Shown here piece by piece: positions 46,854-57,276 of a stretch of 64,000 nucleotides of DNA. Source of the stretch: Trichomonas vaginalis G3 (taxonomy: Eukaryota > Parabasalia > Trichomonadida > Trichomonadidae); contig NC_067208.1 in NCBI RefSeq assembly GCF_026262505.1, forward strand, positions 6,457,962 through 6,521,961, given 5' to 3'. Numbering within the stretch: position 1 is the stretch's first letter; each line of letters starts with the position of its first letter. A program made the translations under genes and the position numbers. The notes under the pieces are model-generated. The model was not told where the DNA came from and ran no database searches. It saw only the letters and a list, made by a program, of their open reading frames with translations.

Positions 46854-49406
46854 CTATGAGAAGTTATCAGGGAAGAGTTCACGAAGTTTGTATAAACCTT
46901 TAACTGAACATTTGATGATACTGTTTGAAACTAAACTCATAATATCGTATTGATTGAATGGTCCAGTAATGTCTTCTGTATCAAGCAAAAGAACGAAACT
47001 GTCTGAGAATTTAAATCCTTCATCGTTTATGTATTCTTCACGTTGTTCTTTTGATAAATTTTCCCATTTGTTACGATGATTGACTGTTTGAAAAACATAT
47101 GGCATAAGTGTATCTGCCGATGAACCAGAATCAATCAATCTCATGATAAACAATGCATAAACAATACAATCTTGCGAATCAATGCAATATTCATCGTGAA
47201 TTTGTTTGCAAATTTTATGAACAATTTCATCAGAAAATAAAATACCTCTTGATATATAAAGAGTTGCATATAGTTGCATGATGCACATTCTTTGTGTATC
47301 TTTAAGATTACCATAGTTTTCAAGAAGATTGTTGCAATATCCAAACAAATAATCAAGATTAACTTCGTTGTCTGTCATAATAATCCAAATTAACAATGTT
47401 GTGATCGATCTAGAACTTTCAATTCCATTTGATTCTTCAAACATGTAATGTGTGAACAAATTAATAATTTCTTCTGATATATTAAGTTCTGAGAAGTTTG
47501 TTGACTCTAATATGCATTTAGAAATCAATCTCAAGAATATATAAATAACTTCATCAATACAATCATATAAATATTGATTTGATTGAAGATTTTTCATAAC
47601 AATTTGTATAATTTCTGGAATTCTTTGTGATTTCGTTGTTAAAATTGTTTGTATGAGTTTACATGATGCATCAATAAGTGTATCTTCATCACAACTCAGA
47701 TTTCTATCAATAAATCTAACAACATAATCACAAACATAATTATGACCAACAGAAGGAGTATATTTTATCATATTATCTATTATTTCTAAACATTTCGACA
47801 TAATTTCAACATTTTCTTCCGAATTATCTAATTCAATATAATTATTAATTGCAAGCAAAACATCTTGCGCACGACGTTCAATAGTGTTTGGAAGAACTTC
47901 ACATAATTTTTGCAATGTCTTCATTGGTTCATTTGATAAAGAAGTTCCAATTGATTTAATTAAATTGTCAATGCATTCATTTTCAGGATAAATATCATGT
48001 TTGATCAATTTATAAAGTAGTTTCGCTGATGCAATAGTAAGTATAGAATACTTATCATTCAAGAATTTAGGAACAACATGTTCCATGATTGCGGCTAATT
48101 CATCAAGAGGAAAATATTTAACAGTAGAAACTAATAAAAATAATTGTGACGAAACACAAAGAACCATTTCTTCATTTGTAAAATCAATTTCAAAACTATC
48201 ATCAGCAATTTGAACTGTTGCCGCATTAACCCATTGAACAAGAATGTCATTTCCTCCTTCCTTTGATGAAATAATTTTATAACAATGCGAAATTTGTCGA
48301 CATAAAACTTCTGATATTGGCAAATTTATCAAATAATCAAGACACGAATCATATGTTGATACCATGTGATGTATTAATGATCTGAGCATGATAAGAGGCT
48401 TTTCACTTGTTTCTGTTGAATAAGCAAGTGAATAAAAAACAGATGGGTTTTGGAAAAGGTCATTTAAGTCTTGTACTGACGGTATTGATGCTTCTAGGAA
48501 TAAATCTAATATATTTGTGTCTTCTGGTATTAATTTTTTCAAATTTTCTATTGAAATTAAAATTGATTCTAATAAAAAACTGGAATCACATTGTTTTTTA
48601 ACATATATTGATAGAGCATTAATGAATATACCTATAAATTCTTCTTTTAATGGTGAAAGCTGTTCTTTTAATAATTCAATTTTGAAAACACGATTTACAA
48701 AGCGGATACAAGCAGGAACAAACAAAGGATGTGGTGAATCATCTGTTGCGAACAATTCTATGACACTTCTTGATAAATTAATGAAAGGTTCGAGTTGTGA
48801 AGGATCTGGCTGTACTCTGTTGAATAAAATGAAGAAAGAATATAATGTATTGTCTAGGATAATTGCTCCATCTTCACTTTTTTGTAGTTCTGCATTGTCT
48901 ATCAAAGGAATCATGATTTCTAAAAATTTTTGATATAATTCATTGACATCTAGTACTTCATTTTCATTAATATTATGGTAGTTTCGTATTATTGAATGAG
49001 ATATTGTTGTAAGAGATGAAATTTGTTTTAATGATAAAGAGGATGGATCAGAAAGAGCTGTAAATATCGAAAATATGTATTGATCATAAATTCTAGGACA
49101 TATAGTATACTTTGAAATGTATTGTGAAATAAAATCACCGAGATTTGCAATAATTGGCATTTGTTCTATTAAAGAATAGAACATTCCATGAACTTCTTCG
49201 TTTAAATTCAACCAATTTGTAGAAATCCAGTTCTTAAATAAACCAATGAATGATAATTGTAATTTTGGATTTTGGATGATTTCATTATCTTGAGTTAATA
49301 TAGAAAAAAACATTTCACATCTTTCAACATCGTTTGTTATGGCCAGAAAGTACTCTGTTGCTTCTTGAGTTTGGCAATTCTTCAAATGATGTAACAGTTC
49401 ATCCAT
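46854..49406 (-). CDS. Karyopherin-like HEAT-repeat protein
   Basis: 850 residues, entirely helical, with HEAT-like repeats. The N-terminus (FFSILTQDNEIIQNPKLQLS, then FIGLFKNWISTNW) resembles the importin-beta/exportin family, which carries cargo through nuclear pores under Ran control. The length is within the family range of 850-1,100. No subfamily (exportin, transportin) can be fixed by eye. The start at 49406 is supported by an initiator TCATAAA seven bases upstream. The 3' untranslated region is cut by the mariner copy, so its processing signal may now lie in transposon sequence. Confidence 0.55.
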   Translation of the reverse strand: MDELLHHLKNCQTQEATEYFLAITNDVERCEMFFSILTQDNEIIQNPKLQLSFIGLFKNWISTNWLNLNEEVHGMFYSLIEQMPIIANLGDFISQYISKYTICPRIYDQYIFSIFTALSDPSSLSLKQISSLTTISHSIIRNYHNINENEVLDVNELYQKFLEIMIPLIDNAELQKSEDGAIILDNTLYSFFILFNRVQPDPSQLEPFINLSRSVIELFATDDSPHPLFVPACIRFVNRVFKIELLKEQLSPLKEEFIGIFINALSIYVKKQCDSSFLLESILISIENLKKLIPEDTNILDLFLEASIPSVQDLNDLFQNPSVFYSLAYSTETSEKPLIMLRSLIHHMVSTYDSCLDYLINLPISEVLCRQISHCYKIISSKEGGNDILVQWVNAATVQIADDSFEIDFTNEEMVLCVSSQLFLLVSTVKYFPLDELAAIMEHVVPKFLNDKYSILTIASAKLLYKLIKHDIYPENECIDNLIKSIGTSLSNEPMKTLQKLCEVLPNTIERRAQDVLLAINNYIELDNSEENVEIMSKCLEIIDNMIKYTPSVGHNYVCDYVVRFIDRNLSCDEDTLIDASCKLIQTILTTKSQRIPEIIQIVMKNLQSNQYLYDCIDEVIYIFLRLISKCILESTNFSELNISEEIINLFTHYMFEESNGIESSRSITTLLIWIIMTDNEVNLDYLFGYCNNLLENYGNLKDTQRMCIMQLYATLYISRGILFSDEIVHKICKQIHDEYCIDSQDCIVYALFIMRLIDSGSSADTLMPYVFQTVNHRNKWENLSKEQREEYINDEGFKFSDSFVLLLDTEDITGPFNQYDIMSLVSNSIIKCSVKGLYKLRELFPDNFS

Positions 49407-49408
49407 TA

Positions 49409-49415
49409 TTTATGA
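49409..49415 (-). promoter_or_regulatory. Initiator TCATAAA before the karyopherin-like gene
   Basis: Matches TCA+1-Py-(T/A), with the +1 A seven bases before the ATG at 49406. This spacing is typical of trichomonad messages. Confidence 0.6.
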
Positions 49416-49619
49416 TTGCAAACTATACAATTGGTTTTGTAATATGTATTAAAGTATAAACATTTGTCAAATATAATGTTTTTTCCTTATATCAAATGCT
49501 ATTTTTAATGAATTTTCATAAAAATTTTAATAATCATGAGTTTTGTGTTATGATTGTTATATTTATCAAATAATTAAAAGCTTTTAAAATAGGTGTTTTT
49601 TTAAAAAAATAATCGTTCT

Positions 49620-52550
49620 ATGACCCAAGCAATGCAATTCTATCACTCTACGGTGATTCCAGAGACCAAGATTCATTCTTTTCTTGGCTCGAGGAAGCTT
49701 TCATCGTCAACATGTGAAATTATGCTTGGTTTTCATAGTTCAATTCAGAAATACACAATATTTAGCGAAAGTGAATCGATTATCATCAAAGATGTGAGCA
49801 AATATTATACAGGAACAAGCATTACATGGGGTACTTTCAATGAAAACTATATTTGGACTTTAAATTCAGAAAACTTACTAACAATTTCCGATTTTAAGAA
49901 ACAATTTCGAAAAATCGCTAGTGTTCAACTTGATAAGTCTCCAGAGCCATATAATCTCTTCGAAACTACAAATGATCTCAAAACAGTTTTAATTTCATAT
50001 AAAGGTGCAGATTTTTGTTATATATTTTCATTTAACAAAGATACGATTGATGTTAACATCAAAGTGCTTCATGAAATGAAGTTATTAGACGCTACAGCAG
50101 GATCAACGTTAAATACTTTTCAAATTCTTATTGTAGAGGATGATAAACAAGATGTTCTTATTCTTAATCATAAAACTCTTGAAACTACATCTAAGGATCT
50201 TGAAAATACGGCTTCAGGAATTATATCTTATAAAAATTCGAAAGCTACAGTTCTTGCATTCTTATATCCGGATAAAGTTGAAAATCCAAGCAAGAAAAAT
50301 CCAGTGGAACTTGATTCTCCTATGGTTGTCCACTCAAATGTTTTCAAATCAAGAATTATTATTCAAGATGAGGAAAATCACATTAGAGGTATTGATATCA
50401 ATAATATGTCATTAGATATCGACCTCGAAGCACCAAAACTTAATCAGATTTTCCTCTTACCCAATAATTTGGCATTTGGCGTTTGTGACAACGGAGATAA
50501 CATTATTTTCACAGTTAATCCATCACAAGAAGCCGAGACCATGCAAGACAATACAGTTTTGGACTTAGAAAGTCCACTTTCCATAAAATCTGCAACAATT
50601 TTTCACAAAAAACTTTACGCAGCAGATACTAGAGGTGTTTTCTCATACGAATATAGTGAGTTCCCACGGGAAAACAACGTTCCGTACGAAACTCAGCCAC
50701 CTTTCCGCTTATTTACAGAATCAATGGACTCATATGCTATTTCCAGTGAAAATGGAACCGAAATCATAGGTAATGAGGATGTAATTCCATATGGACAAGG
50801 AAGATTGCTTGGCCTTTACGAAATTAATGAAAATAATTCAATTTTTATTTACGAAGATGGCATTTATCAGAAAGAATCCAGTAAAAAGATAGCTCTTAGA
50901 CGTTGTACAGCATGTGACTACATGGATGAACGCCTTCTTATTGCTTTTGACCATAGAAAACTTGTTATTTTCCAAATTTCCGATTTCAAGAAAGTTGGTC
51001 AGACAACAATTGATATAGCAGACGATACAGTAATAACCGCCGTAGCTATTTCAGAAAATTTCACTGCTTCAAGTCATTATTACGAAAATACAGGAATTGC
51101 AAGCATAATTTTAATGGATAACGAGTTTAATACAAAGGCTGATATAGATGTTCCATCCCGTGTAACCTCAATGATCTTTGTTGAAGAAGGCAAAAAATTA
51201 TTCGTCGGAATGTTCAATGGAACGGTTTTATCAACGGAAACAAATGAAAATGGAGAACTTATCAAACATACATATTGTTATATTGGCAATCCGTGCATTG
51301 ATGTCTTCTTTATCAGAAATCCTGCAAATGATGACGAATTTTTCTTCGCTGATGAAAGATTATACCATTATTATGACTCTACAATCCATGAAGAACAGTT
51401 TCTGCCAATGGATGCCTTCTGTTTGTATAAAGATGAAATCGGAGTTATTTTCTTATCGACAGCGAAGGAAGGAAACGTCACAGCGAGAAACTTCTTGACT
51501 GAAAATCAGTCAACACATAGTTTTTACATCAAATTGAGCATTAAAAACACAATTTATATCGCTCTTGCCGGAAATTACGGATTTGCTCTTTGTGTAGACA
51601 ACGACCATGAGTTCTCTATCCATGTATTTGATAATGAGAACCAGGAAATCACATCAGAAACGTTCAAAGGCTCTGTTTCAACTTTAATTGCTCATGAATC
51701 AAAGGGAAGGGTCAAAATTATTGCAGCGGATTGCGGGAAATCAGATACAATACATGGTATTGTATACGAAGATGGCAAACTCTCTCTCAAATTCACAAAT
51801 AAATTTGAGACCATCATATCAAGTATATGCATGATGGGCCATAAGGTAATATTTTGTACCAGCCATACGATAAGGGTTTGCAAATTCATAGAAGACAAAC
51901 TTTTATTCACATATGCAAATACAACTTTATGCGGCAACGTCAATATGGTTGTAACTCATGGCAGATACATCTGGTGCTCAGTCGAAAACTATGGAATCGC
52001 CGTCTTGACGTACAACAAGAAAGATGACTGTTTGGAAGGTGTCGGCCAATACAAAAAAGTGACAGACAAAATCACAGCCATTGCACCTATTGATGATTTG
52101 ACAGTCGCTTTCTCCACAGAGAGGGGAGACATCTTCTTCACTACTATCGATATCAACATTGTATTAGGTCTTAATACATTTGACATGGTTTCTTTACCAC
52201 AATTAAATATTTGTGGTCGAATCAACATCGGCCGTGTTGTTGTCTTCATTTTCAGGAATGGAAATTGCATATACTATCTTCTTAAAGATGGTACGCTCGG
52301 TGCACTTCTCCCTGCTCCTTTGATGACAGAGTTTAGAAGGTCTGAAAGATACCAATTCAATGCATTGTCTGAGTATTCAGAAGGTGTTGGATTCTTCCAT
52401 CCTGGACATTCTTTGGCAGCTCAGAAAGGAATCATTGATATTGATTTCATCGAATGTTTGAATCAGCAGAATATCTTCCCTGATGCCGACCATGCTTCTG
52501 AAGTTATGGCTGCAATTTCACAAGCAAATGTTAATATTGTTCTCAAATAA
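49620..52550 (+). CDS. CPSF-A/SF3B3/DDB1-family beta-propeller protein
   Basis: 976 residues, beta-rich throughout, with an N-terminal propeller beginning MQFYHSTVIPETKIHSFLG. The C-terminal third resembles the CPSF-A region (GRYIWCSVENYGIAVLTYN, KVTDKITAIAPIDDLTVAFS). A late helix (KGIIDIDFIECLNQQ) matches the V-DGDLIE-F motif near the end of SF3B3, CPSF160 and DDB1. The family forms multi-propeller scaffolds in splicing (SF3b), 3' processing (CPSF) and ubiquitin ligases (DDB1). I lean slightly to SF3B3 from the N-terminus but cannot decide. It is divergent from the karyopherin-like gene, with about 210 bases between them. Confidence 0.65.
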   Translation: MTQAMQFYHSTVIPETKIHSFLGSRKLSSSTCEIMLGFHSSIQKYTIFSESESIIIKDVSKYYTGTSITWGTFNENYIWTLNSENLLTISDFKKQFRKIASVQLDKSPEPYNLFETTNDLKTVLISYKGADFCYIFSFNKDTIDVNIKVLHEMKLLDATAGSTLNTFQILIVEDDKQDVLILNHKTLETTSKDLENTASGIISYKNSKATVLAFLYPDKVENPSKKNPVELDSPMVVHSNVFKSRIIIQDEENHIRGIDINNMSLDIDLEAPKLNQIFLLPNNLAFGVCDNGDNIIFTVNPSQEAETMQDNTVLDLESPLSIKSATIFHKKLYAADTRGVFSYEYSEFPRENNVPYETQPPFRLFTESMDSYAISSENGTEIIGNEDVIPYGQGRLLGLYEINENNSIFIYEDGIYQKESSKKIALRRCTACDYMDERLLIAFDHRKLVIFQISDFKKVGQTTIDIADDTVITAVAISENFTASSHYYENTGIASIILMDNEFNTKADIDVPSRVTSMIFVEEGKKLFVGMFNGTVLSTETNENGELIKHTYCYIGNPCIDVFFIRNPANDDEFFFADERLYHYYDSTIHEEQFLPMDAFCLYKDEIGVIFLSTAKEGNVTARNFLTENQSTHSFYIKLSIKNTIYIALAGNYGFALCVDNDHEFSIHVFDNENQEITSETFKGSVSTLIAHESKGRVKIIAADCGKSDTIHGIVYEDGKLSLKFTNKFETIISSICMMGHKVIFCTSHTIRVCKFIEDKLLFTYANTTLCGNVNMVVTHGRYIWCSVENYGIAVLTYNKKDDCLEGVGQYKKVTDKITAIAPIDDLTVAFSTERGDIFFTTIDINIVLGLNTFDMVSLPQLNICGRINIGRVVVFIFRNGNCIYYLLKDGTLGALLPAPLMTEFRRSERYQFNALSEYSEGVGFFHPGHSLAAQKGIIDIDFIECLNQQNIFPDADHASEVMAAISQANVNIVLK

Positions 52551-53131
52551 AAAATTCTTCGTATGTTTTTTTTTAACAACAGGATCAGTTACAACAAATA
52601 ATGTTCAAAATACATCTTCTATTCAAAAACTTTCTCACTTTTCATCATATATTTGTGAAGTTAATGTTCAGACAAAGCTTCATTCTGATGCATTTTATCA
52701 TCCCTCATATAACATTAGACGAGTTCGTTAATTAAAATCATTCAATTTCATATTTATGAAATGATCTCTAATATCATTCATTTGCGGATAAGCATTTATT
52801 TTCCTGAATTTTTAAGATACTTTTCATATAAAAAATTTTATCAAATCTTAGTTAACTAATTGAAATAAATTTTTGCAACACATTGAATTACTTGTTTAAT
52901 CAATGAGATAACTCTTAAATGGAGATGTTTTTGAAACTGCCTCTTGATGCTTTAGAGTTACGGCTTCATTTTTACTGAAATATTCGTTTCAAGAGCCAAT
53001 TTTGATGTCACGGTTGTTTATCATGATATGAGATGTATATGTCTCTTTAAGATACACAAATTCAACTGTATTTCAGCAATACTGAGTGTTGACGAATTGA
53101 ACCAAGAAAAATGTATTTGTCTTTGTCTGAA
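52551..53131. other. Intergenic region, nothing recognised
   Basis: About 580 bases of A+T-rich DNA before the composite element, with no supported gene. Confidence 0.4.
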
Positions 53132-53133
53132 TA

Positions 53134-53825
53134 GGGATTTAAAAAAGTTCGCAAAATGGCAAATTGCGCCACTTCTAATTTTTTGGCGAATTCGCCATTT
53201 TTTAATTTCGAAACCATGTAAAAGGGTCTGATATTTTTATTTTATGGAATTTTCGTTTTTTATTAATAAAGAGTCTAACATTTTTATTGTTGGATAATCT
53301 TCATGATTTTAAGATAGGGTCTATTATTTTTATTTTGGAATTATCGTTTTCCTCTCAATTTTACTTTACAAAATGGCGGATTCGCAATTTGGCGAAGAGG
53401 TTAAGCCCAATATTTGCAAAATATATTGAATGAATATATATATTATGACAATAAAGTTATAAACATACTGTAACTATTTGACATATGCAAAAATTATGAA
53501 TGATTAAGGTCGCCAAAAAAAGTGCGGAAATTAAAAACCGCAGTTTGAGTACTTTTTGAGAGTCTGTTTGTCAGAAAGTATACATTTGTAAACTTTCTAA
53601 CACTAAAATTTTTTTGGTCCTTTCAAAGTTTTTGACAATGTCAAAAAGTATACATCGGGGCTCTCAATTTTCCTCTCAAACGGCGGTTTTTTAAAAACGC
53701 TCATTTTTTCATCGACCTTATAGCGAGATTCAGTATAATTTGTGTCACTTTTTGAGTTCGCCGAATTCGAAAGAATCAGGCTGATTTCAGTAATTCACCA
53801 TTTGGCGAAACCGTTTTTAAATCCC
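53134..53825. mobile_element. Non-autonomous TA-flanked element, 692 bp, with nested MITE
   Basis: The ends are GGGATTTAAAAA and TTTTTAAATCCC, with a longer imperfect inverted match (AAATGGCAAATT / AATTCACCATTT), flanked by TA on both sides. Interior inverted pieces (TTTGGCGAA, AATTCGCCATTTTT) repeat the same theme. It has no coding capacity. The 212-bp MITE at 53507-53718 is inserted inside it. Without the MITE the element is about 480 bp. TA duplication suggests mobilisation by a Tc1/mariner-type transposase. Confidence 0.7.
53507..53718. mobile_element. 212-bp MITE, copy 2, nested
   Basis: Same length and orientation as 16663-16874, flanked by TA. It lies inside the element 53134-53825, so it inserted later. 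About three differences from copy 1 were seen by eye. Confidence 0.85.
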
Positions 53826-53947
53826 TAGTCTGAAACAAAGGAAAATATCTATAATTTGATAGAATAACATTTGATAATCTCAATCTTTCATTCTAAATTT
53901 TGATAAAAACTTTGATAGAATTTCTCAGACTGTACGTTTAAAACGCA

Positions 53948-54376
53948 ATGTCAATAATGCATCAATCATTGATATCTGATGACGAGCAGGATCTACCTTC
54001 ACTTATAATAGAGTCACAAAACACCCTGCCGTCTGACAATCCTTTTGATCGTGCTTATAATCAAGTTGAAGATTATGATAACGATTATGATGATCAATCA
54101 AGTGATTATGCAATTCCAAGCATTGAAGAACTTGACACAAAATCTCGTTTATTGGATCAGTATAAAGAAGATGTTCAGGAAATGAAAAAACGATTAGTTT
54201 GGGATTTAACCTTTGCATTAAAGCGCAATTTATGTTCCCAGAATAACTACAATGACTATTCAACATCTTTTGCAAATGTTCCAATTGAGTTTATTATATC
54301 AAAACTTGATGAAGAAAATCCCCAGCCAAGTCAATGGATTTCATTCATAATGCGTCATCTTCTTAATTATGTTTGA
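53948..54376 (+). CDS. Small acidic protein of unknown family
   Basis: 142 residues. The first 60 are very acidic and disordered-looking (VEDYDNDYDDQSSDYAIPSI). The second half is helical (LLDQYKEDVQEMKKRLVWDL, ending QWISFIMRHLLNYV). I do not recognise it. The C-terminal hydrophobic-aromatic helix suggests a binding segment of a larger complex. It sits 120 bases after the composite element. Confidence 0.5.
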   Translation: MSIMHQSLISDDEQDLPSLIIESQNTLPSDNPFDRAYNQVEDYDNDYDDQSSDYAIPSIEELDTKSRLLDQYKEDVQEMKKRLVWDLTFALKRNLCSQNNYNDYSTSFANVPIEFIISKLDEENPQPSQWISFIMRHLLNYV

Positions 54377-54712
54377 TTTATAAATACTTATTTTCGTGAT
54401 ATGATACAAATTTTTATTATTAAATGAGATATTAAAATTAATTATTAGTATGTTTCTCAAATGAAAAAAAATATTAGGGTTCCTTATTCTATGTTCCCTG
54501 AGAGTATGCAAAATCTCAAAAACATAACAAACATCATCCTCAATTGATTTTTCGATTAATAAAATGGCAATACAATATACAAAGTTGGAGGGAAATAATT
54601 ACTCCAAACAAATGCACAATAAATATTTGTGACAGGGAAAGTTGGGAAAATATTCTCAGAATCCATAATTTCAAAGGTATCCTTGGTTTGGGAAAATTTT
54701 TTTCACAAAATT
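54377..54712. other. Intergenic region before the YeaO-like gene
   Basis: About 340 bases, A+T-rich. An open frame extends upstream of the YeaO-like ATG without any ATG and has no YeaO similarity, so it is non-coding. Confidence 0.4.
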
Positions 54713-54719
54713 TCATTTA
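54713..54719 (+). promoter_or_regulatory. Initiator TCATTTA before the YeaO-like gene
   Basis: Exact match to TCA+1-Py-(T/A), with the +1 A six bases before the ATG at 54721. It fixes the start of this gene and shows that it has a host-type promoter. Confidence 0.7.
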
Positions 54720-54720
54720 T

Positions 54721-55086
54721 ATGAATGTTCTAAAAATAAAGCGTATTTACCAGCCTGTAGAAGAATCAGATGGGTATCGTGTGCTCGTAGACCGTCTTTG
54801 GCCTCGTAGAGTCAAAAAGGAAGCTGCAAAACTTGATGAATGGAATAAAGATGTAACACCATCAACTGAGATTCGCAAAATGTTCAATCATGAGGAAGAA
54901 AAGTTTGATGAGTTCAAAAAGTTGTATCTAGATGAACTTAATAAAAATTCAAAAGCTGGTGAATTTGCTTTCAAAATTAGAGATATTTTGAAAAATTCCA
55001 ACGTGACCTTTTTGTATGCTGCGCGTAATGAAAATTGTAATCATGCAATGATTCTTGAAGAATGGGTTGAAGAACATATCAAATAA
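54721..55086 (+). CDS. yeaO: YeaO/DUF488-family protein, bacterial type
   Basis: 121 residues, close to the 115-120 of bacterial YeaO. The whole protein aligns: KIKRIYQPVEESDGYRVLVD, then RLWPRRVKKEAAKLDEWNKD, then TPSTEIRKMFNHEEEKFDEF and LYAARNENCNHAMILEEW. The conserved DGYR-LVDRLWPRG block and the LLY.A...NHA-VL ending are present. DUF488 proteins are found mostly in bacteria and archaea; their function is not well established. The good match to bacterial forms and an intronless frame suggest lateral transfer into the trichomonad line. The initiator directly before the ATG suggests it is transcribed. Confidence 0.88.
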   Translation: MNVLKIKRIYQPVEESDGYRVLVDRLWPRRVKKEAAKLDEWNKDVTPSTEIRKMFNHEEEKFDEFKKLYLDELNKNSKAGEFAFKIRDILKNSNVTFLYAARNENCNHAMILEEWVEEHIK

Positions 55087-55380
55087 AATGTGATATATCT
55101 TTAATATTTTTAAAACTCAGTGAATGTATTATATCAGAATTATCATCCATATGTGTTAACGACTTTGCGAATGAATGAATTTAAAGAATATTCGAAATTA
55201 ACTTAACAAAGATGTTTATAGAAATAATTCTAATATCCGCATGATACATTATAGATATAAGGAAGATCGGAGTATTTTTAGTCAATTTTTACAATATTTT
55301 TAATTCTATCCGTGTAAACTATACAAATGTATTTGATTTTTTCAATAAAAACGGAATAAATATTAAAAAAATATTTATTT

Positions 55381-57276
55381 CTACGCTAATGAGAAAGAAG
55401 GTAACATGTCATCCGTAATTGTAAATTTAATTGTTTCTGTCTTTCTCTTACCCAAATTCATTGGAGCCATAACAGATCCAAGCATCATTGCCTTGTAATA
55501 AGCTTCCTGGGACTTATCGGTGTTTGCATCTGCGGCCTTCTTGATAAATGGTCTCGCTGTAATGTATTTCTTGGTAGCGTCGTCGAGAGTATTTGACTGA
55601 CCACTCATAAGATATTTGTATTGTTCATGATTCATGAGGTTTATTTCTCTCATTTTGTTTATGTAGCGCAATCTCTCTTCGTAGACTTTAACGTAGTTGA
55701 AAAATTCGGCTTGTTTTCCTTTAAATCCGCCACAGCAAATGGAATGACGCAATCCAAAGAATGTAGCGTTCCATAGTTCAGATAAAGCCTTATATTTCAT
55801 GATTTCTACGGACTCAGGAGCAATTTTTCTGTCAACATCTTCATTTGTTATAATTGAGTTATGTTTTGGTCCTCTGTGCTGCATAACTGCGTAAATGGCA
55901 TCTGTTGTACGCTTCTTCTCCAAAGCATCAGCCCATGTTCCGTAAGCCTGGGACAATACCAAGGATAAGAACGCGTAATCGTCAGGAATCATTACATCAC
56001 TAGCAATAAACTGTTTAACGTACTCAATTGAAAAAGTTGCGGCTATAATTTGGCCCCAAGTTGCAACAGTTGTTTTCAAATAATTTTCATGGGCCAAAGA
56101 ACGAACTTTTGGCTTTGGATGAGAGATTGATGTCTCAACAGCAAGGTTGTTGTTCTGTAATCTGCCCCAAATTGGGAAAAGAGACTTATGGAAAACAAAT
56201 TGGGTAAATGCGTTCGGCATCCAGAAAGCGCGCATGGATTGGCACATAATGTAATATATGTGGTTCAATATTTGCTTAAAATCTTTGTTTGCATAGCAAG
56301 ATTCCGGAGTATTGAATTGTGTTAATTCTTTTTTAAGAAAATCAATATATTTGACACCATAGAATGTATCTGGTTCATCCTTAAGCAAAATTGCTTGTTT
56401 CAGACGAACAATACGTGGGAAAATTGGAGCTTCGAAATTTTTGAGTGACCAAGCTGAAGCTTGCGTAATTGCATCGGCAAATGTAGTTGGAAATGGAATA
56501 GCTGTAAGTTCTTGGATAAGAGCGACGTTTTGCTTGAATCTTTCAAGAGATTTTTCGTGTGGTAAAATTTGAAGCTTTGTTGGAGGAGCACGAGTTGGGA
56601 GGTCTCTAAGATGAAGAATTTGTGTGAATCCGATAGCTTCTGAGAGCTCTGGAAGCTTTGGCATTTCTGGGAACTTCATTTCTGGGAATTTTGAAAGATA
56701 TATAGCAAAATTGACTATAAATTGTAAGAAATCGATGATGTCTGCAATTTCCGCGTTTCCTTTGAATTTCTGAAGCAAATCATTGATTTCATCGAAATTA
56801 TAAGGGTGAGCAACTTCATTAAACGTTTGGCACTGAGCCCAGAAGTTGTAATTCTCCGGAATTGTTTTGTTTGCGAAGTTTTCTATTTCATTTGAAAGAG
56901 CTATGAAACTCAAAATTGTTGCTTTAAGTAATTCGTTCTTAAGTGGATACTCTTTGTGTGCATATACTGAAAGAAGTGTTGTTTGGTATACTGTATGGCC
57001 ATCCAAACGAGCTACAATTGTATCTAGATAATATCCGCAAATTTTACGGATTTCATCATATGAAAATTCTTCCTCTGGGAGTGGGAATCCTGAAGCAATC
57101 AATTCTTCTAATGTATACACGCCTTTAGCCATGTGATGGCAGTCAATTTTTGGCATATCAACATGAAGAGCTGACATCGAATCATAGGCAACCATATTGT
57201 CTGTGAATATGAAGTCATCGAATTTCATTTTGTCCTGGCATTGTTTGAATGTATCAGTAGGAATTTCAGCCCACAT
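55381..57276 (-). CDS. NAA35: NatC N-terminal acetyltransferase auxiliary subunit NAA35/Mak10
   Basis: 631 residues. The N-terminal region has the family hallmark FDDFIFTDNMVAYDSMSALH followed by VDMPKIDCHHM, matching the F.L-DAMSAIEIMDPKMDAGM block of NAA35/Mak10. A second match, LDGHTVYQTTLLSVYAHKEY, corresponds to the conserved GHT-AQT-LY-H motif. The rest is helical. NAA35 anchors the NatC complex (with NAA30 and NAA38) to the ribosome for N-terminal acetylation of ML-, MI- and MF-type proteins. The length is a little shorter than in animals (about 725). Confidence 0.88.
   Translation of the reverse strand: MWAEIPTDTFKQCQDKMKFDDFIFTDNMVAYDSMSALHVDMPKIDCHHMAKGVYTLEELIASGFPLPEEEFSYDEIRKICGYYLDTIVARLDGHTVYQTTLLSVYAHKEYPLKNELLKATILSFIALSNEIENFANKTIPENYNFWAQCQTFNEVAHPYNFDEINDLLQKFKGNAEIADIIDFLQFIVNFAIYLSKFPEMKFPEMPKLPELSEAIGFTQILHLRDLPTRAPPTKLQILPHEKSLERFKQNVALIQELTAIPFPTTFADAITQASAWSLKNFEAPIFPRIVRLKQAILLKDEPDTFYGVKYIDFLKKELTQFNTPESCYANKDFKQILNHIYYIMCQSMRAFWMPNAFTQFVFHKSLFPIWGRLQNNNLAVETSISHPKPKVRSLAHENYLKTTVATWGQIIAATFSIEYVKQFIASDVMIPDDYAFLSLVLSQAYGTWADALEKKRTTDAIYAVMQHRGPKHNSIITNEDVDRKIAPESVEIMKYKALSELWNATFFGLRHSICCGGFKGKQAEFFNYVKVYEERLRYINKMREINLMNHEQYKYLMSGQSNTLDDATKKYITARPFIKKAADANTDKSQEAYYKAMMLGSVMAPMNLGKRKTETIKFTITDDMLPSFSLA

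Noticed and set aside
54544-54720. N-terminal extension of the YeaO-like protein
   Set aside because: There is no ATG in this stretch, it lacks similarity to the family, and an initiator lies directly before the ATG at 54721.
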